Of a stretch of 64,000 bases of DNA, positions 17,799 through 26,832 are shown in pieces; the first letter of the stretch is position 1, and each line of letters opens with the position of its first letter. This DNA comes from an uncultured Bacteroidota bacterium (GTDB lineage: Bacteria; Bacteroidota; Bacteroidia; Flavobacteriales_D; Crocinitomicaceae). The stretch lies in contig CALCCB010000163.1 in assembly GCA_937899625.1 (NCBI GenBank), forward strand, positions 1 to 64,000, written 5' to 3'. Position numbers and translations under genes: made by a program. The notes beneath the pieces were generated by a model. It was given only the letters and a program-made list of their open reading frames with translations. It searched no databases and had not been told where the DNA came from.

Positions 17799-18208
17799 TT
17801 CACAAAATAAATTGACACTTTTCTTCCTTCCTCCTCAAACTCAACATCATCCGCCAAATTCTTCATCAAGAAAATTCCACGTCCATTTTCCTTTAATATA
17901 TTTTCTGGGGCAGTAGGGTCGGGTAAGTTGTTATAATCAAAACCAGATCCGGCATCCGTTACACTAAAACAAAACTCCTCCTCCTTATCACCTACGGATA
18001 CACCTACTTTTAAATGTACCGCTCCTTTATTTCCATGTTCAATCGCATTATTCACTGCTTCGGTAACAGCAATCAGAACATTTCCATAAAAATCCTCATT
18101 CACACCCAATCTGGAACAAACCTTATCTACCAATGATTCCACTTTCGGGATTTCTTGAAATGTAGAAACGATCTCCAAATCTTCAATTAACACAAAACCT
18201 TCTTTCAT
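17795..18208 (-). CDS. RsbW-like ATP-binding serine kinase/anti-sigma regulatory protein
   Basis: A 137-residue GHKL ATPase-fold protein related to RsbW/SpoIIAB. The N box EAVNNAIEHGNKG, the DAGSGFD G1 box and GRGIFLMKNLAD G2 box are present. Such proteins phosphorylate anti-anti-sigma factors or bind sigma factors; no partner is encoded nearby. The ATG at 18208 is chosen, but TTG at 18232 forms a TTGA overlap with the stop of the DUF4175 gene and is a real alternative (145 residues), as two other gene pairs here use TTGA overlaps. It overlaps ybeY by four bases. Confidence 0.85.
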   Translation of the reverse strand: MKEGFVLIEDLEIVSTFQEIPKVESLVDKVCSRLGVNEDFYGNVLIAVTEAVNNAIEHGNKGAVHLKVGVSVGDKEEEFCFSVTDAGSGFDYNNLPDPTAPENILKENGRGIFLMKNLADDVEFEEEGRKVSIYFVK

Positions 18209-18228
18209 ATACAACCGCTGAGTTATTC

Positions 18229-21200
18229 TCAAAGTTGCCTATTGAAATATTCATTCGCTTTGTCCCTATAATACTTGTTTAAACTCGGGTCCACTGAACG
18301 CAACATCTCAATTTGTCGCAACTTTTCGTGGTTATACTCATCAAAACGAATTTGGTTACCATTATTGATGTTTTTTCCAGACTTACTCTCACGTTTCTCT
18401 TCGAAACCCCTCTCCATAATGGCTTTCTCACTCTCCAAAAGACGTGTTAATATGTCCTTCTGTCTATTCAAGGTTTCCTTCGTAAAATTCTTGTTTATCA
18501 ACTCTTTTTCTTGTTGCTCCAACTCTTTGATCAATGGATTAAGTTTATTCCCAGACCCCTTACCATTCCTATTCAATTCATTGCGCAACTGCTCCAAACG
18601 TTGTCTAATAGCCGTCTGCTCAGCTGCCATTTTAGCTATTTCTTTGTTCCCTAATCCGAGCATATTCTGACCCTGACTACCTGGCTTATTTCCCATACCT
18701 TCTCCCGGTTTGTCCCCTGGTTTATTACCGCCTGGATTCATGCCTTTTTGCATATTCTCTAACTGTTTCTTCAACATTTGTTTCATATCACCAGTAGACA
18801 TAGAATTACCCGATTTAGGCTTTCCTTTTCCTCCAGGATTATTACAACTTCCAGAACCCTCCATCATGCTTTGCATTTGCTGTTGCATACTTTGAAGGAT
18901 CTCGTTTAAAAGAAGAGCAAGATTATTATATGAAGTCATAACAAATTGCTGATGAACTCCCAGGGCATCCTTTCTTCTTTCATCAATATCCTCTAACGCT
19001 AAATCATGATTCTTTTTAATCGAATTTAATTCTCTATCGATAAAAGAGGCGATTTTTGGCTGTCGTTTAGCAAGCGCCATTAGACTATCTCTCACTTGAC
19101 GAGTATCATCGATTATTCTTCTTTGTTTACGTCCTAAACGCTTATAAACAGGGTCAGCATCATTGATCCTCTTGAACCTTAACATTACTTCCTCCTGGTC
19201 AAAGCTGAGCGTCATAAGACTCTCCAGAATATTTCTGAGTGAATTGATATCCTCTTCCTGTTGTTGTTTGTTGGAACTCTGTTGCATCGCATCAAGCGAT
19301 TCAGCCATTTTCTTCATTTCATCGGCTGCTCCCTGCTGTTTTTCACCTGCTTTCTTTTCTTTATTGTTTTGAAGATCCTCACTCGCACCTTTCATGTTTT
19401 CTTTAATCTCTTCCTCCTTATCAAAAGCACTATCAATGTCCATTGGATTACTCAACTCCTTATTGAGTTCGTTTAGCTCATTTACATCCTCTTTGAGCTC
19501 ACTAAATTTTTCGTTCAATTTTTCTTGTTCCTCTTGTGCCTTCTCTTTTGATAGTTCATCCTTTTCTATAGCCTCTTTCAACTCCTCCTGTTCCTTGGCA
19601 AGGTTTTTCAGCTCCTTCTCTATGTCGTCAATCTTTTCGTTCACTTGAAGCCTTTTCAGCATCTCTAAGCTTCTATCCAGCTGATTCTTCATATCATCTG
19701 AAGTAGTCTCTATATCATCCAGTTTATCCTTTAGATCGTTTTTATTGTTTTCTTTCATTAATTCCTCTAGCTGGTCAAGTAGATTCATTAATTCTTCATC
19801 CATCAACTCCTCTAATAACTTCTCGATCATTTCCTGTTTTTCTAACAGCTCCTGATCTACCTCACTCAACTGATTTTTCTCTTCTAGGCTATTTGATAAT
19901 TCATTGTTCAATTGTTCCAGAGACTTGAAAAGGTCTTCTTGTTTCTGCTTCAATTCTTGGAGTTTATTCTGCTTATTCCAATCTGATGATTTTGAATTCA
20001 GAACATCCTTTTTAAGCTTATTTAGATCCTTCTGGAAATCCTGTGTTCGGTTTAATAAGTCTTTAAAGTCCTCTTTGGCTTTTTCAAGTTCTGAATCCCT
20101 TGTTTCGTTTAGCTCCTCCAACGTCGGCAATTGATAATTATAAACCGCTGAGCGTGTTGTTTTCGAACCATTTACAGCATCATTATCAGAAACCACAAAG
20201 TAATATTCAATCTTATCTTTAAGCTTTAACTCTTCTCTTCTAAAGTCTACAGCAAAATCAAAGCGCTGATCCGTACCTGATACAGATCGTACGTTCATTC
20301 TTTGCTCTTTCTTTTTTCCGTTTTCTGAAATGATCGTATAAACAAATTGTAATGACCTAAGCCCATGATCATCCCCTATCTTCCCTGAAAAGAAACGAAG
20401 GCCATCAGAAAGAGAGTCTTGAAGTTCTTCGACAGATATAGTTGGATACGCATCTTTGATCACAGAAATGGTAAACTTCATTGAATCCGTTTTATCAGTC
20501 GTGCTACTCTTCAACCAAATAGTTACCGGAGTATCATCGGTTATGACACTCCTCTGTTTAAACCCATTCGTTTTGAATAAGCTCTGCTTTGATCCTATCT
20601 TAAACCTGAGATTTCTTGTATTTTTTGTGATCACATTCCAGTCAATTGTCGTTCCTTCAGGAATAGTCATATCACCGGCATTTGCAATCGTTTCGTTCTT
20701 CAATCCTAAATACTCAGGATAATTCAAGGTAGCATCCAGTTTGCCAATGATTGCCTTTCCAACGAGCTTGATTTCGTACGGTTCACTTTCAAAGTCATTG
20801 GCTAAAAACTTAAATTCTGATGATCTTTTAGGTTTTCTAATTACGCCTTCAAACTTGTTCTTCGCTTTCCTGGTCATCAAAAACTTCCCATTTTCGCTAA
20901 TCAGATATACAAATTCTGGCAATTGCTCCCCTCTCAGTTCCAATGACACATCAAGGTCTTCACCTTCTTCAAGTGTAAGATCCTTTGTCTGTAAAACAAA
21001 ATCAAACGGCGCTTCAATCTTAAACTCCTCGTCATAATTAACGATCCGCTCTGTTCCTTGAGTAAGCATCGATGGTGCTGCCACGCCAATCACAACCAGC
21101 AATGCAAATACTGGTAGTAAATATTTTACGTAACGTCTATTCTCTTTTAGATCAATGGCTGATGCGAATGGCACAACCGCCAGTTCCGATGATCTCTGAA

Positions 21201-21597
21201 TTACACTTGCTCTGAGCAATTCAATATTACCCACCTGAGCATCCAGATCGTCCTGAAGTTGTAGTGTATTCTTTAATCGATCCGAAACATCAGGAAAGAA
21301 CTTACCAATAATATCTGACGCTTGATAACGGTTTATTCGTTCACCGTACGAATAGATCTTTAGTGCTGGTAAAACAAAAAATCTAATTAAAACCGCAATA
21401 TTTAATAATATAAAGCTAAAAAACAGTCCAGCTCTCACAATAGAATTGAATCTACCGAAATACTCTAGCACTGTTACGAGCAAATAAGACATGATAAAAA
21501 TCCCAACGAAAAGGATCATTCCCTGAACCATACGGTTCTTGTAAAACTTTCGAATGAAAGCATCAATTTGCTCTAATAAATGATCGTATGCACTCAT
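18229..21597 (-). CDS. DUF4175-type large membrane-anchored coiled-coil protein
   Basis: A 1122-residue protein with two N-terminal membrane helices (about residues 24-46 and 54-74), a third near residues 155-173, a beta-rich periplasmic-like region with Ig-like strands to about residue 490, and a very long coiled coil rich in Glu, Lys, Leu and Asn (about 495-760). A Gln/Met/Gly-rich segment and a charged C-terminus follow. This layout matches the DUF4175 family of Bacteroidota. Function is unknown; a structural or envelope role is likely. First gene of the operon with the RsbW-like kinase and YbeY, whose reading frames overlap in series. Confidence 0.85.
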   Translation of the reverse strand: MSAYDHLLEQIDAFIRKFYKNRMVQGMILFVGIFIMSYLLVTVLEYFGRFNSIVRAGLFFSFILLNIAVLIRFFVLPALKIYSYGERINRYQASDIIGKFFPDVSDRLKNTLQLQDDLDAQVGNIELLRASVIQRSSELAVVPFASAIDLKENRRYVKYLLPVFALLVVIGVAAPSMLTQGTERIVNYDEEFKIEAPFDFVLQTKDLTLEEGEDLDVSLELRGEQLPEFVYLISENGKFLMTRKAKNKFEGVIRKPKRSSEFKFLANDFESEPYEIKLVGKAIIGKLDATLNYPEYLGLKNETIANAGDMTIPEGTTIDWNVITKNTRNLRFKIGSKQSLFKTNGFKQRSVITDDTPVTIWLKSSTTDKTDSMKFTISVIKDAYPTISVEELQDSLSDGLRFFSGKIGDDHGLRSLQFVYTIISENGKKKEQRMNVRSVSGTDQRFDFAVDFRREELKLKDKIEYYFVVSDNDAVNGSKTTRSAVYNYQLPTLEELNETRDSELEKAKEDFKDLLNRTQDFQKDLNKLKKDVLNSKSSDWNKQNKLQELKQKQEDLFKSLEQLNNELSNSLEEKNQLSEVDQELLEKQEMIEKLLEELMDEELMNLLDQLEELMKENNKNDLKDKLDDIETTSDDMKNQLDRSLEMLKRLQVNEKIDDIEKELKNLAKEQEELKEAIEKDELSKEKAQEEQEKLNEKFSELKEDVNELNELNKELSNPMDIDSAFDKEEEIKENMKGASEDLQNNKEKKAGEKQQGAADEMKKMAESLDAMQQSSNKQQQEEDINSLRNILESLMTLSFDQEEVMLRFKRINDADPVYKRLGRKQRRIIDDTRQVRDSLMALAKRQPKIASFIDRELNSIKKNHDLALEDIDERRKDALGVHQQFVMTSYNNLALLLNEILQSMQQQMQSMMEGSGSCNNPGGKGKPKSGNSMSTGDMKQMLKKQLENMQKGMNPGGNKPGDKPGEGMGNKPGSQGQNMLGLGNKEIAKMAAEQTAIRQRLEQLRNELNRNGKGSGNKLNPLIKELEQQEKELINKNFTKETLNRQKDILTRLLESEKAIMERGFEEKRESKSGKNINNGNQIRFDEYNHEKLRQIEMLRSVDPSLNKYYRDKANEYFNRQL

Positions 21598-21721
21598 GTA
21601 TCTACTCTACAACCTACTAAGTTAATGAAGTAGAACGAGACCTCCACCTCTTTATTTATTTTTAACGATACACCGGCGCTTTCGGTACGTTCAATACATC
21701 AATAAATTCAGCTAATTCCGT

Positions 21722-21729
21722 TATCTTTG
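21722..21729 (+). promoter_or_regulatory. Predicted -7 element TATCTTTG of gltX-folB
   Basis: Matches TAnnTTTG and lies 18 bases before the ATG at 21748. An in-frame TTG at 21727 falls inside this element, which argues for the ATG as true start. Confidence 0.6.
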
Positions 21730-21747
21730 CGGTCAAATAAATCAAAT

Positions 21748-23277
21748 ATGTCAACTCAACCAGTAAGAGTAAGATTTGCCCCATCTCCAACAGGACCACT
21801 TCATATGGGAGGGGTGAGAACTGCTCTATATAATTATCTGTTTGCAAAGAAGAACAACGGAACATTTTTGATCCGTATCGAAGATACCGACCAAACCAGA
21901 TTTGTTCCTGGTGCACAAGAGTACATTATGGACGCCTTGAAATGGTGTGGGATAATGCCAACTGAAGGCCCTGGGCTTGGTGGTGATTTCGGGCCTTATG
22001 TTCAAAGTGAACGCAAGGATCTTTATCGTCCGTATGCAGAGCAACTGGTTGCAGAAGACAAGGCTTATTATGCTTTTGATTCAGCAGAAGATCTGGATCG
22101 AATGCGTGATCAAGCAAAACAAATGGGAATGCCCAACTGGCAATACAACAGTGTAACACGTATGAGCATGAAAAACTCACTAACACTGCCTCAGGACCAG
22201 GTAAGCGAGATGTTGGCCAATGGAACGCCATACGTTATACGTATGAAAATGCCACGTAACCACGATGTGCGCTTTGAAGATCTTATTAGAGGGTGGGTAG
22301 TTGTAAACACCAATAACCTTGATGATAAAGTTCTTTTTAAAAGTGATGGAATGCCGACCTATCACCTGGCGAATATCGTAGATGACCATTTAATGGAAAT
22401 CAGCCACGTGATTAGGGGAGAGGAATGGTTGCCATCTGCGCCGCTTCATGTTTTATTGTACCAAGCTTTTGGATGGGATATTCCACAATTTGCACATCTA
22501 CCTCTATTACTTCGTCCTGATGGAAATGGTAAATTATCTAAACGGGATGGTGATCGTTTAGGGTTTCCTGTCTTTCCAACCAACTGGACAACCTCTGAGG
22601 GTGAGTTATATTCTGGCTACAGAGAGAAAGGATATTTCCCTGGAGCGTTCATTAATATGCTTGCTTTCTTAGGGTGGAACCCTGGAACAACTCAAGAAAT
22701 TTTCTCATTGGAAGAACTTTCTGAGGTGTTTACTTTAGATCGTGTTTCCAAAGCAGGAGCAAAATTTGACCCTGACAAAACACGTTGGTTTCAGCAACAA
22801 TACTTAAGATCAAAATCAGATGAAGAGCTTGCGCAACTTCTCAAACTTGAAATCGAACAACCGATGTCTGATGAACAGCTAAAAGACATTTGTCATATGA
22901 TGAAAGAACGTGCAACTTTCATTTGTGACATAGTGACCGAAGGAGCATACCTTTTCTCAAGACCAACTTCGTATGATGAATCTACTGTTCAGAAAAAATG
23001 GAAGGAGGATTCAACTTCTTTAATGAATGAATGGATGAACAACATGGAAGGAATTGAACCTTTCAATTCTGAAAACATTGATGTTGCATTCAAAGACTTC
23101 CTTGAATCAAAAGGAATAAGTGTTGGTGCTGTTCTGCCTTTATTCAGATTACTCCTAACAGGTACGGGTACTGGTCCAAGTATGTTTGAAATCTCTCAAT
23201 ACCTTGGAAAAGAAGAATCCTTGCAAAGAATGCAAACCGGAATAGATGCTGTTAATCAGTTGAAAATCAATGCATGA
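21748..23277 (+). CDS. gltX: Glutamate--tRNA ligase
   Basis: A 509-residue class I aminoacyl-tRNA synthetase that charges tRNA-Glu (and possibly tRNA-Gln). It has the HIGH-type signature in FAPSPTGPLHMGG at the N-terminus, and the KMSKS-type motif GKLSKRDGD near residues 261-269. The C-terminal anticodon-binding region is present. The ATG at 21748 fits homologs that begin just before VRVRFAPSPTG. Its last codon overlaps folB as ATGA. Confidence 0.95.
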   Translation: MSTQPVRVRFAPSPTGPLHMGGVRTALYNYLFAKKNNGTFLIRIEDTDQTRFVPGAQEYIMDALKWCGIMPTEGPGLGGDFGPYVQSERKDLYRPYAEQLVAEDKAYYAFDSAEDLDRMRDQAKQMGMPNWQYNSVTRMSMKNSLTLPQDQVSEMLANGTPYVIRMKMPRNHDVRFEDLIRGWVVVNTNNLDDKVLFKSDGMPTYHLANIVDDHLMEISHVIRGEEWLPSAPLHVLLYQAFGWDIPQFAHLPLLLRPDGNGKLSKRDGDRLGFPVFPTNWTTSEGELYSGYREKGYFPGAFINMLAFLGWNPGTTQEIFSLEELSEVFTLDRVSKAGAKFDPDKTRWFQQQYLRSKSDEELAQLLKLEIEQPMSDEQLKDICHMMKERATFICDIVTEGAYLFSRPTSYDESTVQKKWKEDSTSLMNEWMNNMEGIEPFNSENIDVAFKDFLESKGISVGAVLPLFRLLLTGTGTGPSMFEISQYLGKEESLQRMQTGIDAVNQLKINA

Positions 23278-23627
23278 GACATATAATTGAGGTAAATGGA
23301 ATAAAATTGTATGCATTCCATGGGTGTCTTGATGAAGAAGGAATGATAGGGGGAAACTACGTTATTGATGTTATGTTAAATACAAACTTCCGTGACGCGG
23401 CACTAGAAGACAACCTACAGAAAACGATCGACTACGTTTTTGTGAATAAGATCGTGGAGGAAGAAATGGAGATTCGTTCTAAACTAATTGAACATGTTGG
23501 ACACAGAATTATTCTTCGGTTAAAATCATCATTTCAATCGATAGAGTCAGTTCGTGTCAAGGTCACTAAAATTTCTCCTCCCATAAATGGGAATGTCGAA
23601 AATGTGGCAATAATCATAGAAGAGTAA
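23274..23627 (+). CDS. folB: Dihydroneopterin aldolase
   Basis: A 117-residue enzyme of folate synthesis that converts 7,8-dihydroneopterin to 6-hydroxymethyl-dihydropterin. The N-terminal IEVNGIKLYAFHGCLDEEG and the central IDYVFVNKIVEEEM (substrate Glu and Tyr region) followed by LIEHVGHRI are diagnostic. The C-terminal KVTKISPPINGNVENVAIII strand fits the tunnelling fold. It starts within the gltX stop codon (ATGA), so expression is coupled to gltX. Short but full-length. Confidence 0.92.
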   Translation: MRHIIEVNGIKLYAFHGCLDEEGMIGGNYVIDVMLNTNFRDAALEDNLQKTIDYVFVNKIVEEEMEIRSKLIEHVGHRIILRLKSSFQSIESVRVKVTKISPPINGNVENVAIIIEE

Positions 23628-23665
23628 TTTACTTCCGGAAAAATTTATAGCTTTGCAACCAAGAT

Positions 23666-23737
23666 GGTCTCGTGGCCGAGAGGCTTAGGCAACGGTCTGC
23701 AAAACCGTGTACAGCGGTTCGAATCCGCTCGAGACCT
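23666..23737 (+). tRNA. tRNA-Cys (anticodon GCA)
   Basis: A complete cloverleaf can be drawn. The acceptor stem GGTCTCG pairs with CGAGACC, the D stem is GCC/GGC, the anticodon stem ACGGT/ACCGT carries the loop CTGCAAA with GCA at 23699-23701, and the T stem AGCGG/CCGCT has loop TTCGAAT. The discriminator base is T (U73), the main identity base for cysteine. No CCA end is encoded. Confidence 0.97.
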
Positions 23738-23740
23738 CAG

Positions 23741-23768
23741 AGCCCTTTTGAAAGAAAGGGCTTTTTTT
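23741..23768 (+). terminator. Rho-independent terminator after tRNA-Cys
   Basis: AGCCCTTT (23741-23748) pairs with AAAGGGCT (23755-23762), followed by a run of eight T. It begins three bases after the tRNA, and the next gene starts at 23777. Confidence 0.88.
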
Positions 23769-23776
23769 TGATACCT

Positions 23777-24496
23777 ATGTATTTAAACACTGAAACAACC
23801 ACCTCATTAGCTCTTTATTTGCTCATTGGATTTGGGTGTTTTTACCTTTATTGGTTCTTTTCTATCTCAGAAAGAATTAACCTTCTCTATCAGAAAAAAA
23901 ACATCGGAGATCAATGGTATGCCAATCGAGTGTTTCACTCAAAGCTTTTTGGCGCATTGACTATGGGGACACTACCATTTATCGCACTAGAAATTCTGAA
24001 TATAAATCCTTGGTTCAAGATGGAAATGGGGTTAATAATCAAACCTGATAAGTTACCCCTTGCGCTCTATTTAATAATTGGTTACTCTATATTATGGATT
24101 CCCTTCGCTTATTTTCAATCTAAATCACCAAAACACCAAAAACATTTTCCACAAATAAGAACAAAACAGTGGAACAAAATTATTTTCATGAAAGCAATTT
24201 CCGGTTGGGTAATTTACCTGATCGGTTACGAAGTTTTGTTTCGATCTCTTTTGTTGTTTCCATTTGTTTCAGTTCTTGGTCCTGCTTTAGCTATTGCACT
24301 TAATACAGCTTTATATTCTGCAGCACACCTTCCTAAGGGGTTTGGTGAAACCATTGGTTCAATCATTGTTGGCCTGTTCTTTGGGTATGTGGCAGTAGAA
24401 ACAGAAATGATCTTACCTGTCATTATTATGCATTGGGTCATGTCTATAAGTAACTTGTTTTTTAGTCTAAAACATCACCCTGAAATAAGGCTTTAA
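23777..24496 (+). CDS. CPBP family intramembrane metalloprotease-like protein
   Basis: A 239-residue membrane protein with about six helices. The C-terminal half has the three CPBP/CAAX-protease motifs in weakened form: YEVLFRS (usual EExxFR, first Glu replaced by Tyr), NTALYSAAHLP with the zinc-ligand His, and HWVMSISN (HxxxN). The missing first Glu makes activity uncertain. The frame extends upstream into the tRNA, but the ATG at 23777 follows the tRNA terminator. It is followed after two bases by the SDR gene on the same strand, so the two are co-transcribed. Confidence 0.75.
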   Translation: MYLNTETTTSLALYLLIGFGCFYLYWFFSISERINLLYQKKNIGDQWYANRVFHSKLFGALTMGTLPFIALEILNINPWFKMEMGLIIKPDKLPLALYLIIGYSILWIPFAYFQSKSPKHQKHFPQIRTKQWNKIIFMKAISGWVIYLIGYEVLFRSLLLFPFVSVLGPALAIALNTALYSAAHLPKGFGETIGSIIVGLFFGYVAVETEMILPVIIMHWVMSISNLFFSLKHHPEIRL

Positions 24497-24498
24497 GA

Positions 24499-25359
24499 AT
24501 GAAAACAGATCATTTTCATAACAAAGTTGTTATCATTACCGGTTCTGCACAAGGAATTGGAAAACGAACAGCAGAAATGCTGGCTAAAAGGGGGGCAAAG
24601 GTTGTTATCAATTCAAGGAAGCAGGAAAAAGTGACTTCGGTTGTCGAAACTATTAATAATGGGGGTGGAAATGCTATTGGATTGAGCGGTGATGTTTCTA
24701 GTTATGAATTCTGTTGTGAACTTAGAGATTTTACTTTGAGTCACTTTAGTCGAATAGATTACCTAATAAACAATGCAGCCCTGGCGTCGAAGGGAGGGAT
24801 TTTAGATACGGAGCCTCATCTTTTTGAAGAAGTCTATAAGGTCAATATTTTTGGGGGTCTAAATGCTGCTAAAGCAGTTGTGGACGAACTTATTAAAACC
24901 AAAGGAGGCATATTGTTTATTTCTTCTTTAGCAGGTGTAATTGGGCTGCCTTCTTACTTTTTATATTCCTCAACCAAGAGCGCAGTTGCAACAATTGCAG
25001 AAAGTCTGAGTAATGAATTGTATGATAAAGGGGTGTTTGTGGGGGTACATATTCCTGGGTTTACCGAAAACGACCCTGATAAAAACATTATACTTCCGAA
25101 TGGCGAAATAGTTATTTTACCGAAAAGAACCAATGTTAAAGTGTTATCGAGGGACACCACTGTAAAGCGAATTATTCTCCAACTAGAAAAAAGGAAATTC
25201 AAGTCCTATTCAAGCTTTTCGGGTTACTTCTTGGAGTACTTATATAGGTTAAGCCCCCCTCTTTCTTTGTTGTTCATCCGTATGAACAGACAGCGAATCA
25301 TGATCAGCGACACTTTTGCAGCTCATCCTATTTATCAGAGAAAAAAACGAAAGAAATAA
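24499..25359 (+). CDS. Short-chain dehydrogenase/reductase (SDR)
   Basis: A 286-residue NAD(P)-dependent oxidoreductase of the classical SDR type. The Rossmann motif TGSAQGIG lies near residues 14-21, INNAA near residue 91 and the catalytic Ser plus YSSTK further on. The Arg after the second beta strand (INSRKQEK) suggests NADPH preference. The substrate cannot be read from sequence; a lipid or ketoacyl substrate is possible. The basic C-terminus (KRKK) and hydrophobic YFLEYLYRLSPPLSLLF stretch suggest membrane contact, as in some retinol- or sphingosine-type SDRs. Two bases separate it from the CPBP gene. Confidence 0.85.
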   Translation: MKTDHFHNKVVIITGSAQGIGKRTAEMLAKRGAKVVINSRKQEKVTSVVETINNGGGNAIGLSGDVSSYEFCCELRDFTLSHFSRIDYLINNAALASKGGILDTEPHLFEEVYKVNIFGGLNAAKAVVDELIKTKGGILFISSLAGVIGLPSYFLYSSTKSAVATIAESLSNELYDKGVFVGVHIPGFTENDPDKNIILPNGEIVILPKRTNVKVLSRDTTVKRIILQLEKRKFKSYSSFSGYFLEYLYRLSPPLSLLFIRMNRQRIMISDTFAAHPIYQRKKRKK

Positions 25360-25367
25360 TTCAGTTG

Positions 25368-26204
25368 TTATCTAATTATCTGAAGTGATGAAAACTTACT
25401 GATTGGTGTTTTATCATTCACAACACCTGTAAAGTAGTATAAGTACGTTCCTGGTTGGACAGGGTTTCCGTTTAAATCCATTCCGTTCCAGTTAAATTTA
25501 GGATCATTTGAAGTATACACTACCTTATTGGATTTATCCATGATCACCATGTTAAAATCCTGTATTTCGTAATCTTTAAAATCAATAAAAAACTCATCGT
25601 GTTGTCCGTCATTATTTGGCGAAAACACGTTTGGTAATACAACCTCGATACTTTGCTTTTCTTGCTTTATACCTGTTTTCTTAGCTTGTTCTTCTTGAAC
25701 ACGAGTCTCTTTCTCTTTATTCTCCTTATTTTCCTGGCTTTCGGCTACTACAGTCTTTTCTTCTCTTTTTCTTTCTTTTAGAGGAGTATAACTTGGTGTT
25801 GTCTTGGGTTGTAGGGTGTCTATAACGACCGTTTCTGTGTGATTTTCCTGATTCTTGTTCTTTTCTTTCTCTTCAACAGAAACAGTTTTGTTTTTATCAT
25901 TATCAAACAAGTCAGCGTACTCCTTATTTTCAGATAAACGCTCTTCTTGAAGAACTACTACCGACTTTGACTCCGGTTTACTTATCTCTTCTTTCTCCTG
26001 GGAAATCAAATAAACCCCTGTGACGATCGCTGCGGTTGAAACCGCACCAATGATCAATTTAGAAACAATGGAAATCCCAGAAGAAGCAACAGATCCAGCG
26101 GCAACTTTTGCAGAAACAGCTTCCCAAAGCTCTGGTCTAACCGGAACCTCATGAGAGCCTAATTGCTCACGAAATAGACCTTTTATTTTATCGCTGTTTT
26201 CCAT
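25368..26204 (-). CDS. Anti-sigma-factor-like protein with T9SS type B C-terminal domain
   Basis: A 278-residue protein starting at the ATG at 26204 (a TTG at 26216 is also in frame). It has a short N-terminal cytoplasmic part (GLFREQLGSHEVPVRPELWEAV, typical of Bacteroidota anti-sigma proteins), one membrane helix at about residues 42-62, a long Glu/Lys/Thr-rich linker, and from about residue 190 the gliding-motility-associated C-terminal domain (VVLPNVFSPNNDGQHDEFFI, then the GTYLYYFTG strand). It overlaps the preceding ECF sigma gene by 17 bases, so it is probably its regulator. There is no cleavable signal peptide, so the C-terminal domain should stay in the periplasm. Confidence 0.8.
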   Translation of the reverse strand: MENSDKIKGLFREQLGSHEVPVRPELWEAVSAKVAAGSVASSGISIVSKLIIGAVSTAAIVTGVYLISQEKEEISKPESKSVVVLQEERLSENKEYADLFDNDKNKTVSVEEKEKNKNQENHTETVVIDTLQPKTTPSYTPLKERKREEKTVVAESQENKENKEKETRVQEEQAKKTGIKQEKQSIEVVLPNVFSPNNDGQHDEFFIDFKDYEIQDFNMVIMDKSNKVVYTSNDPKFNWNGMDLNGNPVQPGTYLYYFTGVVNDKTPISKFSSLQIIR

Positions 26205-26727
26205 GTATCTTTTCAATTCGTTCTCTTAAGTATGCTCTTGCTCTGGAATATTGTGACTTGCTTGTTGACTCATTCACACCTAACATTTCTGCTATTTCTG
26301 CGTGAGAATACCCCTCAATGGCAAAAAGGTTAAACACCGTTTTGTACCCATCCGGCATACTCATTACCAACTTCATTAGATCTTCAGCCATCAATCCCTC
26401 GACGATATAATCGTTAGAGTCCAATTTAAACTCAACACTATCCACATCGGTGTCTCCCAACAATCTTCCGTTCTTACGGATCTGATCTAGGGCTGTATTC
26501 ACCATAATTCTCCGTATCCATCCCTCTAACGATCCTTGTTGCTTAAAGGCACCCAACTTTAAAAATACCTTTACAAAACCATCCTGAAGTATGTCCTCGG
26601 CTTCATCAATATCCTTTGCATAACGCTGACAAACAGCCAGCATTTTTGGAGCAAACCTTTCAAACAACGTTTTCTGAGCTCTCTGATTTCCTCTAACACA
26701 TTCTTCTACCAAAGAATAATCATTCAT
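26188..26727 (-). CDS. ECF-type RNA polymerase sigma factor
   Basis: A 179-residue sigma-70 family protein with only regions 2 and 4. Region 2 includes AEDILQDGFVKVFLKLGAF and SLEGWIRRIMVNTALDQIRK. Region 4 has the helix-turn-helix YSHAEIAEMLGVNESTSKSQYSRARAYLRE. The ATG at 26727 (MNDYSLVEE) is preferred over the GTG at 26775. It is the first gene of a two-gene unit with the anti-sigma-like protein. Upstream, TATTCTTTG (TA-N3-TTTG) on the minus strand is a near promoter match. Target genes are unknown. Confidence 0.9.
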   Translation of the reverse strand: MNDYSLVEECVRGNQRAQKTLFERFAPKMLAVCQRYAKDIDEAEDILQDGFVKVFLKLGAFKQQGSLEGWIRRIMVNTALDQIRKNGRLLGDTDVDSVEFKLDSNDYIVEGLMAEDLMKLVMSMPDGYKTVFNLFAIEGYSHAEIAEMLGVNESTSKSQYSRARAYLRERIEKIHGKQR

Positions 26728-26832
26728 AGTGCTCGTATGATCCGATAGACCTGTATTGTTAGAAAAAGGTTGCACAAAGAATAAAATTACCTTTAAAAAC
26801 TACTATTTTCGTCGCACTAAGACAAACAGCTA

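Noticed and set aside
19163-19648. Open frames opposite the DUF4175 coiled coil
   Set aside because: Same composition artefact: Ser/Leu/Phe-rich complement of the Glu/Lys/Leu coding strand.
23672-23776. N-terminal extension of the CPBP gene through the tRNA
   Set aside because: It would translate the tRNA-Cys gene and its terminator.
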